Positions 16,797 to 24,004 of a stretch of 64,000 bases of DNA are shown piece after piece. The stretch's first letter is position 1. Each line of letters begins with the position of its first letter. Under the pieces are notes generated by a model. That model had not been told where the DNA came from and searched no databases. It was given only the letters and a program-made list of their open reading frames with translations. The stretch is from Betaproteobacteria bacterium (GTDB lineage: Bacteria; Pseudomonadota; Gammaproteobacteria; Burkholderiales; Casimicrobiaceae): assembly GCA_016717855.1 (NCBI GenBank), contig JADKEV010000011.1, positions 1 through 64,000 of the forward strand, read 5' to 3'. The position numbers were made by a program, and so were the translations under genes.

Positions 16797-17279
16797 ATGA
16801 TCCGCAAACTGCACCACAACGCATACCGTTGCCGCGACTCCGAGGAGACCCGCCGCTTTTACCAGGAATTCCTCGGCCTGCCCCTGGCCGAGGCGTTCGA
16901 AATCAACGAAACCAAGTCCGGCCGCAAGACCTCGGTGCTGCACAGCTTCTACCAGCTCGACGACGGGTCCTATCTCGCGTTCTTCGAAGCTCCCGACATG
17001 CCGTTCGAATTCAAGGAACAGCACGACTTCGACCTGCACATCGCGCTGGAAGTCGCCCCCGAAGTGCTGCCCGACATGCTGGCGAAGGGTCGCGCGGCGG
17101 GCATCCAGACGCGCGGCATATCCGACCACGGGATGATCCACTCGATCTACTTTCGCGATCCCAACGGCTACGTGATCGAGTTGACCGCGAAGATGCCGGG
17201 CCACGAAGCCGCGATGGACCCGGCGCGCAACGGCGCCCGCGCGAAGCTGGACCGCTGGCAGCAGGCGAAGGCGCACTGA
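16797..17279 (+). CDS. VOC family protein (glyoxalase/dioxygenase superfamily)
   Basis: A 160-residue vicinal-oxygen-chelate fold protein with two beta-alpha-beta-beta-beta units. Unit one has LHHNAYRCRDSEETRRFYQEFLGLPL, with a probable metal-ligand His. Unit two has DLHIALEV ... HGMIHSIYFRDPNGYVIELTA. It could be a glyoxalase, a dioxygenase or an isomerase. Adjacency to a GST makes a glutathione-adduct reaction plausible but unproven. The ATG at 16797 follows GAGGAGGCG. Confidence 0.84.
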   Translation: MIRKLHHNAYRCRDSEETRRFYQEFLGLPLAEAFEINETKSGRKTSVLHSFYQLDDGSYLAFFEAPDMPFEFKEQHDFDLHIALEVAPEVLPDMLAKGRAAGIQTRGISDHGMIHSIYFRDPNGYVIELTAKMPGHEAAMDPARNGARAKLDRWQQAKAH

Positions 17280-17291
17280 GGGGCACTTGTC

Positions 17292-17315
17292 TTCCCTCCC
17301 CCTTGGGGAGAGGGA
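17292..17315. repeat. TTCCCTCCCCC/GGGGAGAGGGA palindrome
   Basis: An imperfect inverted repeat downstream of the VOC gene, related to those at 2184, 7218 and 63653. It is next to a copy of the other repeat family starting at 17356, as also happens at 63653-63697. Confidence 0.7.
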
Positions 17316-17355
17316 CCGAGGGTGAGGGAGGTTCTACGCCCGCTGCCGCAAGACC

Positions 17356-17500
17356 GTAGGATGGGTGGAGCGCAGCGATACCCATCTCGGTACGTCGCAC
17401 GGCTCTGCGGAACGTTGCACCGATTTTCGGTCTGTGCGACACGCCGGTCCCGCGCCTCGAAATCGATGATGGGTATCGCTGCGCTCCACCCATCCTACGG
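17356..17500. repeat. Inverted pair of GATGGGT/ACCCATC palindromes
   Basis: A plus-orientation copy at 17356-17386 and a minus-orientation copy at 17469-17500 flank about 80 bases of unique sequence, between convergent VOC and metY genes. The pair could fold into a long stem. The spacing and arrangement match the pairs at 13041/13153 and 63671/63745. Confidence 0.9.
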
Positions 17501-17507
17501 CCCGTGA

Positions 17508-18815
17508 TTACGCCTTGCGCGGAGCCTTTACCGCCGCCTTCAAGCCCAGTTCCAGATCCTCGATCAAGTCCTGCGGCGACTCCAGCCCGATCGACAGCCG
17601 CATCGTCCCCTCGGTGATACCGGCGGCGGCCAGGTCTTCGGCGGCGACGCGGAAGTGCGTGGTGCTGGCCGGATGGATGACCAGCGACTTCGCGTCGCCG
17701 ACGTTGGCCAGGTGCGAGAAGATCTTGAGCGCCTCGACGAAGCGGACGCCTGCCGCGCGGTCGCCTTTCAGGCTGAAGCTGAACACCGCGCCGCAGCCGC
17801 GCGGGAGCAGGGTCGTCGCCAATTGGTGATCGGGATGACCGGGTAGTTCCGGATACGATACCGACGCCACCGCCGGATGCGCGGCCAGGAACTCAACCAC
17901 CTTCCGCGCGTTGGCCACGTGCCGCTCCATCCGCAGTGACAACGTCTCGACGCCCTGCAGGATCTGGAACGCGGTGAACGGGCTCATCACGGCGCCGAAG
18001 TCGCGCAGGCCCTCGCGCCGCGCCCGCAGCAGGAATGGCGCCACCGTCGACTCCTCGGCGAACACCATGTTGTGAAAGCCTTCGTACGGCTCGGTGAGTT
18101 CCGGGAATTTGCCCGACGCGTGCCAGTCGAACGTGCCGCCATCGACCAGCAGCCCGCCGATCACCGTGCCGTGGCCGGAGAGAAACTTGGTCGCCGAGTG
18201 ATACAGCAGGTCGGCGCCGTGGTCGAAGGGCTTGAGCAGGTAAGGTGTCGTGAACGTCGAGTCGACCAGCAGCGGCACCTTGGCCGCGTGCGCGATCTCG
18301 GCGACTTTCGGGATGTCGAGCACGTCGAGCCCCGGGTTGCCCAGCGTCTCGCCGAACAGCATCTTCGTGTTCGGCCGGATCGCCGCGCGCCAGGCGTCCA
18401 GGTCGCGCGGATCGATGAACGTCGTCTCGATCCCGAAGCGCGCCATCGTGTAGTGCAGCAGGTTCTGCGAGCCGCCGTACAGCGCGCGCGAGGCGACGAT
18501 GTGCGAGCCCGCGCCGGCGATGGTCGCCACCGCCAGGTGCAGCGCGGCCTGCCCGCTCGCCGTCGCGATTGCGCCCACGCCGTTCTCCAGCGCCGCGATC
18601 CGTTCTTCGAGCACCGCGTTGGTCGGGTTGGAGATGCGCGAATAGACGTGCCCCGAGCGCTCCATGTTGAACAGCGACGCCGCGTGGTCCGAGTCGCGGA
18701 ACACGAACGAGGTGGTCAGGTAGATCGGCGTGGCCCTGGCGCCCGTCTCCGGATCGGGCGCGCCGCCGGCATGCAGCGCCAGCGTGTCGAAGTCGAGGTA
18801 TTTGGGTCGGGTCAT
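17508..18815 (-). CDS. metY: O-acetylhomoserine/O-succinylhomoserine sulfhydrylase (Cys/Met metabolism PLP enzyme)
   Basis: A 435-residue member of the gamma family of PLP enzymes. The start region FDTLALHAGG, TSFVFRDSDHAASLFN, YSRISNPTNAVLEERIAALE and the PLP-lysine segment YHSATKFLSGHGTVIGG are typical of O-acetylhomoserine aminocarboxypropyltransferase. This enzyme makes homocysteine from O-acetylhomoserine and sulfide. Length (about 425-440) fits MetY rather than the shorter MetZ. The ATG at 18815 is used; a GTG four codons upstream is possible. C-terminal anchors are SLVIHPASTTH and RLSIGLES. Confidence 0.9.
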   Translation of the reverse strand: MTRPKYLDFDTLALHAGGAPDPETGARATPIYLTTSFVFRDSDHAASLFNMERSGHVYSRISNPTNAVLEERIAALENGVGAIATASGQAALHLAVATIAGAGSHIVASRALYGGSQNLLHYTMARFGIETTFIDPRDLDAWRAAIRPNTKMLFGETLGNPGLDVLDIPKVAEIAHAAKVPLLVDSTFTTPYLLKPFDHGADLLYHSATKFLSGHGTVIGGLLVDGGTFDWHASGKFPELTEPYEGFHNMVFAEESTVAPFLLRARREGLRDFGAVMSPFTAFQILQGVETLSLRMERHVANARKVVEFLAAHPAVASVSYPELPGHPDHQLATTLLPRGCGAVFSFSLKGDRAAGVRFVEALKIFSHLANVGDAKSLVIHPASTTHFRVAAEDLAAAGITEGTMRLSIGLESPQDLIEDLELGLKAAVKAPRKA

Positions 18816-18884
18816 GGTGAAGATCACCCATTGGAACGTCTGGCCGCATCATAGCAGGGCGGGCAGCGGGCCTGGAGGCGGTCG

Positions 18885-18913
18885 TTGACACGATACCGTA
18901 CAGTCTGTACATT
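18885..18913 (+). promoter_or_regulatory. Sigma-70-type promoter with overlapping palindromic operator for the Phd-PIN pair
   Basis: TTGACA (18885-18890) and TACATT (18908-18913) are separated by exactly 17 bases. A perfect palindrome GTACA-GTC-TGTAC (18898-18910) covers the spacer and the start of the -10. This is the expected place for an autoregulatory antitoxin operator. The predicted transcription start, 6-8 bases after the -10, falls on the antitoxin ATG at 18920, so the mRNA would be leaderless. No ribosome-binding site is visible. Confidence 0.72.
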
Positions 18914-18919
18914 ATTGCG

Positions 18920-19186
18920 ATGAGCCGCGTGCATCCGCAACACGACACAAAAGGCGCCGAAGAGGCGCGCAAGCAACTGCCGGCGCTGGTCGCCGCCGCC
19001 GCCGAGGGTCGCACGACCATCATTACCAGGCACGGCCGCGCCGTGGCGGCAGTTGTTCCGGCGGATTCCATTCGGCCCGCCGCGAAGCAGTCGCCCATCA
19101 CGCCCATTGCCGGCACGGGCAAGGGCCTGTGGGGAAAGGACAGCACGCGGTCGATCGCGAAGCTGCGTGACGAATGGAGCCGCTAG
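18920..19186 (+). CDS. Phd/YefM-type antitoxin
   Basis: An 88-residue protein with the Phd/YefM N-terminal fold (AEEARKQLPALVAAAAEGRTTIITRHGRAVAAVVPAD). This is the DNA-binding dimer, followed by a Pro-rich linker and a C-terminal segment (RSIAKLRDEWSR) that would wrap the toxin. It should repress its own promoter through the palindrome at 18898-18910. The gene overlaps the PIN-domain toxin gene by 13 bases, with toxin second, as in VapBC-like operons. Confidence 0.85.
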   Translation: MSRVHPQHDTKGAEEARKQLPALVAAAAEGRTTIITRHGRAVAAVVPADSIRPAAKQSPITPIAGTGKGLWGKDSTRSIAKLRDEWSR

Positions 19187-19599
19187 ACGCAGGGTCCTTT
19201 CCACCGGGAGCGCTGTTGCTCATGGACAGCTCTCCCATCATCTACACGCTGGAAGCGCATCCGCAACTTGCCGCTCGCTACAAGGCGTTGTTTGCGAGGC
19301 ACGCGGCAGGAGAGTTTTCACTCGCGGTAACGACCATCACCATTGCGGAAGTGCTGACCGGCCCATTGGGCGCGGGGGAAGACGCATTGGCAAAGCGCTA
19401 CAGGGCGGTGCTGGAGTCCTGGCACGTGGTGGAGCTCACGGCAGACATCGCCGAGACCGCGGCCAGGCTGCGCGCCAGACATAAGTTGAAATTGCCGGAT
19501 GCCATCCAGCTGGCGAGCGCCCTTGCCATCAATGCGCACGCGCTGGTGACGCATGATCGGGACTTTGCGAAGGTGCGGGGGATACGGGTTGTAGGATAG
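19174..19599 (+). CDS. PIN-domain ribonuclease toxin (VapC-like)
   Basis: A 141-residue PIN protein. Acidic active-site residues are visible in LLMDSSPIIYTLE (first Asp), TIAEVLTG (Glu), KLPDAIQLASA (Asp) and VTHDRDFAKV (Asp). It would be an Mg-dependent endoribonuclease neutralised by the upstream Phd-like protein. The ATG at 19174 overlaps the antitoxin; an internal ATG at 19222 (MDSSPIIY) starts right at the domain and is an alternative start. Confidence 0.86.
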   Translation: MEPLDAGSFPPGALLLMDSSPIIYTLEAHPQLAARYKALFARHAAGEFSLAVTTITIAEVLTGPLGAGEDALAKRYRAVLESWHVVELTADIAETAARLRARHKLKLPDAIQLASALAINAHALVTHDRDFAKVRGIRVVG

Positions 19600-19656
19600 T
19601 CATCCCGTAGCACCCGGGTTCCCTGCCATGCCTGTGGGCTAGAACGAGGAAGCGAA

Positions 19657-20343
19657 ATGACACCGCTGCGATTGCCCGGAATAGAGGCGTGCGTGTTCGA
19701 TGCGTACGGCACGCTCTTCGACGTCAACAGCGCGGCGCGCGGGGCGCAGGACGAGTTGGGGCCACGCTGGCAGCCGCTCGCCGAGTTGTGGCGGTCGAAG
19801 CAACTGCAGTACACGTGGCTGCGCGGCCTGGGTGGCCATCATGCCGACTTCTGGAGCGTCACGTCCGACGCGCTTTCGTTCGCGCTGGAAAGCTTGAAGG
19901 TCGACGACCCGGCGCTGCACTCCCGGCTGATGACGCTCTACCTGTCGCTGCACGCCTATCCCGAAGTGACCGACACGCTGCAGCGCCTCAAGGCGGGGGG
20001 CAAAGCGCTGGCGATCCTCTCCAATGGCACGCCGCGGATGCTCGCCTCCGCCGTGAACAACGCGGGCATCGCCGATCTGCTCGATGCCGTGCTGTCCGTC
20101 GAAGAGGTCGGCGTCTTCAAGCCCCATCCGTCCGTTTACCGGCTGGCCGCCGATCGCCTGCAACTGGCGCCGGAGCAGATCTGCTTCCTGTCCTCGAACG
20201 GCTGGGATGCCTATGCGGCGAAGGCGTTCGGATTCCGCGCGGTCTGGTGCAACCGCTTCGGCCAGGCGCCGGAGCGCATCCCGGCAACCCCGGACGGGCA
20301 GATCGCAACGCTCGCGGCGCTGCCGGAAATCGTGATTGCGTGA
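19657..20343 (+). CDS. Haloacid dehalogenase, type II (HAD superfamily)
   Basis: A 228-residue L-2-haloacid dehalogenase-type protein. The nucleophile Asp lies in VFDAYGTLFDV (motif I), motif II is LSNGTPRML, the motif III Lys is in VFKPHPSVYRL, and SSNGWDAYAAKAFGF replaces the usual motif IV, as in type II dehalogenases. It would hydrolyse 2-haloacids to 2-hydroxyacids of opposite configuration, but HAD specificity is uncertain. GAGGAAGCGAA precedes the ATG at 19657. It ends five bases before the convergent Bug gene. Confidence 0.87.
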   Translation: MTPLRLPGIEACVFDAYGTLFDVNSAARGAQDELGPRWQPLAELWRSKQLQYTWLRGLGGHHADFWSVTSDALSFALESLKVDDPALHSRLMTLYLSLHAYPEVTDTLQRLKAGGKALAILSNGTPRMLASAVNNAGIADLLDAVLSVEEVGVFKPHPSVYRLAADRLQLAPEQICFLSSNGWDAYAAKAFGFRAVWCNRFGQAPERIPATPDGQIATLAALPEIVIA

Positions 20344-20348
20344 AGCGC

Positions 20349-21302
20349 CTAGTCAGGCTTCACGCCCGCAGCACGCAACAAGCTTCCATACGACTCGATC
20401 TGTTCCTTCACAAACACCGCGAACTGTTCCGGCGTCGTCGGATTCAACTGAAACAACTGCTTCTCCATCGCCGCAATCACCTCCGGCCGCTTCATCGCCG
20501 CGACAAACTCCCGATTGAGCCGATCGACAATCTCCCGCGGCAACTTCGCCGGCCCCACCAGCCCCATCCAGTTGGCCATGCTGAACTGCGGCATCCCCGC
20601 TTCGGCAATCGTCGGCACCTCGGGCAGCACACTGGAGCGGCTCTTGAGCGACGTGACCAGCGCGCGCAGCTTGCCTTCCTTCATCGCGGCGAGCGTCGTG
20701 GTCGGGGGCTCCCACATCGCCTGGACGCGATTCGTCATCAGGTCGACGACGGCGAGCGGCGCGCTCTTGTACGGCACGTGCAGCATGTCGATGCCGGCGA
20801 GCTGGTTCATCTGCGCAAAGGCGACGATGCCGCTGGCGTTGCCCGTGCCGTAGGCAAGCTTCCCCGGGTTGGCTTTGGCGTAGGCGATGAATTCCTGGAA
20901 CGTCTTGACCGGCACCTCGCTGTTGACGAAAAGGAAGAGCGTGAACCGGCCGATGTCGGTGATCGGCGTGAAGTCGTTGACCGAGTCGTAGGGCGGATTC
21001 TTGCGCAGTGCGGGCACGGCGGCGATCGGGCTGCCGCTGCCGATGAAGATCGTGTAACCGTCGGGCGCGGCTTTCGCGGCCTCGATGCCGGCGACCGCGC
21101 CATCGCCGCCGGGCTTGTTGTCGACGATGAACGGCTGGCCGATCGAGGCGGAGACGGACTGGGTGAGGATGCGGGTGATGACGTCGGTGGAGGAGCCGGC
21201 GCCGAAGGGGACGATTACCCGGATGGGTTTGTTGGGGTAGGGCTGGGCGGTGGCGGCGGCGCTCAGAAGCAGCGAGGCGATCAGCAGTGCTATGCGGTTC
21301 AT
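20349..21302 (-). CDS. Bug/TctC-family tripartite tricarboxylate transporter substrate-binding protein (copy 1)
   Basis: A 317-residue periplasmic binding protein with a signal peptide (IALLIASLLLSAAATAQPYP). It has the Bug pattern YPNKPIRVIVPFGAGSSTDV at the mature N-terminus and KPGGDGAVAG shortly after. Bug proteins bind carboxylates or small amides. TctA and TctB permease genes are absent from the window, as is usual for most Bug genes in Burkholderiales. It is the last gene of the leftward hydantoinase operon, 54 bases after a paralogous Bug gene. Confidence 0.9.
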   Translation of the reverse strand: MNRIALLIASLLLSAAATAQPYPNKPIRVIVPFGAGSSTDVITRILTQSVSASIGQPFIVDNKPGGDGAVAGIEAAKAAPDGYTIFIGSGSPIAAVPALRKNPPYDSVNDFTPITDIGRFTLFLFVNSEVPVKTFQEFIAYAKANPGKLAYGTGNASGIVAFAQMNQLAGIDMLHVPYKSAPLAVVDLMTNRVQAMWEPPTTTLAAMKEGKLRALVTSLKSRSSVLPEVPTIAEAGMPQFSMANWMGLVGPAKLPREIVDRLNREFVAAMKRPEVIAAMEKQLFQLNPTTPEQFAVFVKEQIESYGSLLRAAGVKPD

Positions 21303-21356
21303 GGGTTCCCCTGTTGACTCACATTCCGGCTCCCGGCCATCGCCGGGACGATGAAT

Positions 21357-22313
21357 TCACTCCGGCTTCACCCCTGCCTCTTTCAGCAGCCTTCCGTACA
21401 CTTCGATCTGCTGTCTGGTCAGCACGCCAAGCTGCTCCGGCGTCGACGGCGTCAGCGCGAACCCCTGCCTGTCCATTTCCGCGATCACGTCGGGCCGCTT
21501 CATTGCCGCGCCAAACTCCCTGTTCAGACGCTCGACAATCTCCCTCGGCATCTTCGCCGGTCCGAACAATCCCATCCACGACACGATCTCGAACTGCGGC
21601 ACGCCCGCATCGTAGATCGGCGGCACATCGGGCAGCAGCACGGAGGGCGACCGCAGTGTCGTTGCCAGGGCGCGCAGCTTGCCGGACTTCACATGCACCA
21701 GGCCAGTGGTGGGCGTTTCGAACTGCGCATCGATGCGTCCGGCGACCATGTCGAGCATCGACTGCGGTCCGCTCTTGTACGGGACCTGCAGCAGGTCGAT
21801 GCCGGCGAACTGCGCGAGCTGCAGGCAGCTCAATTGCGTGGTGACGCTCCCGTTCGCGCAAGTAACCCTGCCCGGTTTCGACTTCGCGTAGGCGATGAAC
21901 TCCTGCAGCGTCTTCGCCGGCACGTCGGCGTTGACGTAGAAGAACAGCGTGTAGCGCCCGACGTCGGTGATCGGCGTGAAGTCGGCGACCGGATCGTACG
22001 GCAGGTTCTTCTGCATGAACGGCGCGGTCGACAGCGCGCTGCTCGTCCCGATCAGCAGCGTGTAGCCGTCGGGCGCCGCGCGCGCGACTTCGGTGGCCGA
22101 GATCGTGCCGAGCGCGCCGGCTTTGTTGTCGACGACGATCGGCTGGCCGATCGATTCCGACACGGCCTTGGCAAGTACGCGGCCGATGAGGTCGGTGGCC
22201 GATCCCACTGCGAGCGGCAATACCAGCCGTATCGGCTTGTTGGGGTACGGCGCCTGCGCCAGAGCGCACGTCGCGAACAGCGCTGACACGAAAAAGCAGA
22301 CGATGCGTTTCAT
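21357..22313 (-). CDS. Bug/TctC-family substrate-binding protein (copy 2)
   Basis: A 318-residue exported Bug protein. It has a signal peptide (FFVSALFATCALAQAPYP), the domain start PNKPIRLVLPLAVGSATDL, KAGALGTISATEVA and VPYKSGPQSMLDMVAG. It is a tandem paralogue of the protein encoded downstream, so the operon has two binding proteins of nearly equal length. Its ATG overlaps the hyuB stop (ATGA), which argues that uptake and catabolism are co-expressed. Confidence 0.9.
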   Translation of the reverse strand: MKRIVCFFVSALFATCALAQAPYPNKPIRLVLPLAVGSATDLIGRVLAKAVSESIGQPIVVDNKAGALGTISATEVARAAPDGYTLLIGTSSALSTAPFMQKNLPYDPVADFTPITDVGRYTLFFYVNADVPAKTLQEFIAYAKSKPGRVTCANGSVTTQLSCLQLAQFAGIDLLQVPYKSGPQSMLDMVAGRIDAQFETPTTGLVHVKSGKLRALATTLRSPSVLLPDVPPIYDAGVPQFEIVSWMGLFGPAKMPREIVERLNREFGAAMKRPDVIAEMDRQGFALTPSTPEQLGVLTRQQIEVYGRLLKEAGVKPE

Positions 22314-24004
22314 GCTCGATCTCCCCGTTGTGAAAATCCGTACTCGCTTGCAGCGGCTTCCGCGCTGACCTTGCGGTTGGCGACATCCGCCGCGACTGCG
22401 TCGCGCTCGCGCGTCTTCGGATCCCCGAATCCTGCGCCGCCCGCGGTTTCGACGACCAGCCGATCACCTCGGGAAACCGTCGTCACGCATTTTGACAGTA
22501 TTTCTTCGGTGCGGCCGTCCTTGCGGTAAATCGTCGCGCGCGACACCGCGCCCCCGCCGCCGCCGGCCGACCCGCGCGCCTGCGTGAAATGCCGCTCGCC
22601 GCGATACGTGAACCGGATGTCGTCCGCATGGAATACGTACTCGCGGACGACGCCAAGCCCGCCGCGATGTCGCCCTGCTCCGCCCGAGTCGGCGCGCAGC
22701 CCGAATCGCGTCACGCGGAGCGGCGCGTCAATGCCCATCGCCTCGACCGGCTGGTTCATGCTGTTCGAGCCGTCGGTCTGCAGGCAATCGACGCCGTCGC
22801 TGCCGTCGCTCGCGCCGGTCCCGGCCGCGACCAGCTCGCTCAGGATGAACGGCGTGCCGTCGGCGCGCTTGCCGCCGAACGCCATCATCAGCGACAGCCC
22901 GGCGGATGCGGCCGGGACACGCTTGGGCGCGGCATCGGCCAACGCGCTGACCATCGCCCCGCAGATGCGCTTGATCGTCGCCGTGCGCGCGTTTACTGCG
23001 GCGGGCGCGACGGGATTGACGATCGAGCCTTCGGGCAGGTGCAGCGTCACCGGCCGGAAGCAGCCGCCGTTGGTGGGAATCTGCGCATCGGTCAGCGCGC
23101 GGACCGCGTAGTACGCCGCGGCGCGGCTGCCCGAAGGCACCGTGTTGAACGGCCCGCGCACCTGTGGATCGGTGCCGGTGAAGTCGAAATGGATGGTGCC
23201 GTCGTCGATGGTGACCGCCACTTCGAGCCGCACCCGCTTGTCCAGCTCGACGCCGTCGTTGTCAAGCCAATCGACATAGTGGAACGTCCCCTGCGGCAGC
23301 TTGCGCAGCGCCTCGCGCGTCATCAGCTCGGAGCGATCGAGCAGCCGCGTGAAGATGTCGACGAGCTGTGCGGCGCCGTACACTTTGCTGAGCTCGGCCA
23401 GGCGGCGCGCCCCGACCGTGCAGGCAGCGAGCTGCGCGTTGAGGTCGCCCATGAACATGTCCGACATCCGGATGTTGTAGCGGAGGATCTGGTCGAGCGT
23501 GTGATTGACCACGCCGGCCTCGATGTACTTGAGCGGCGGGATGCGCAAGCCCTCCTGGTAGATCTCGGTCGCATTGGTCGGGACCGAGCCCGGCGTCATG
23601 CCGCCGACGTCCTGGTGATGCACCGTTGCGACGCTGAAACCGAGAGGGAAGCCGTCGACGATCACCGGGACGAACAGCGTGATGTCGGGCAGGTGCGTTC
23701 CGCCGCAATACGGATCGTTGAGGATGTAGACGTCGCCGGGCGCCATCCCTTCCACCGGGTACTTGGCGATGACCGCCGCGAGCGCAGGGATCATCGTCGC
23801 CAGGTGGATGGGAATCGCGGTCGCTTGCGAGATAGTCTGGCCGTCGGCGGTGAAGAGCGCCGCCGAGCAGTCCATCCCTTCCTTGACGATCGGCGAGAAT
23901 GCGCTGTGCAAGAGCGTCTGCTGCATCTCGTTGGCGATCCCGTCGAGCTTGTTGCGCACCACCTCGAGGGTGATCGGATCGACCGTGGTCTGCATCGTGT
24001 TCAT
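22310..24004 (-). CDS. hyuB: Hydantoinase B / oxoprolinase-type subunit (HyuB family)
   Basis: A 564-residue HyuB-domain protein (DPITLEVVRNKLDGIANEMQ at the start, NDPYCGGTHLPDIT, VATVHHQDVGGMTPGSVP, and a C-terminal GGAGFGDP). With HyuA it forms an ATP-dependent amidohydrolase or carboxylase (N-methylhydantoinase, 5-oxoprolinase, acetophenone/acetone carboxylase class). The start ATG at 24004 overlaps the hyuA stop as ATGA; the frame is open further upstream, antisense-like over hyuA, which is a shadow. The substrate is unknown. Confidence 0.9.
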   Translation of the reverse strand: MNTMQTTVDPITLEVVRNKLDGIANEMQQTLLHSAFSPIVKEGMDCSAALFTADGQTISQATAIPIHLATMIPALAAVIAKYPVEGMAPGDVYILNDPYCGGTHLPDITLFVPVIVDGFPLGFSVATVHHQDVGGMTPGSVPTNATEIYQEGLRIPPLKYIEAGVVNHTLDQILRYNIRMSDMFMGDLNAQLAACTVGARRLAELSKVYGAAQLVDIFTRLLDRSELMTREALRKLPQGTFHYVDWLDNDGVELDKRVRLEVAVTIDDGTIHFDFTGTDPQVRGPFNTVPSGSRAAAYYAVRALTDAQIPTNGGCFRPVTLHLPEGSIVNPVAPAAVNARTATIKRICGAMVSALADAAPKRVPAASAGLSLMMAFGGKRADGTPFILSELVAAGTGASDGSDGVDCLQTDGSNSMNQPVEAMGIDAPLRVTRFGLRADSGGAGRHRGGLGVVREYVFHADDIRFTYRGERHFTQARGSAGGGGGAVSRATIYRKDGRTEEILSKCVTTVSRGDRLVVETAGGAGFGDPKTRERDAVAADVANRKVSAEAAASEYGFSQRGDRA

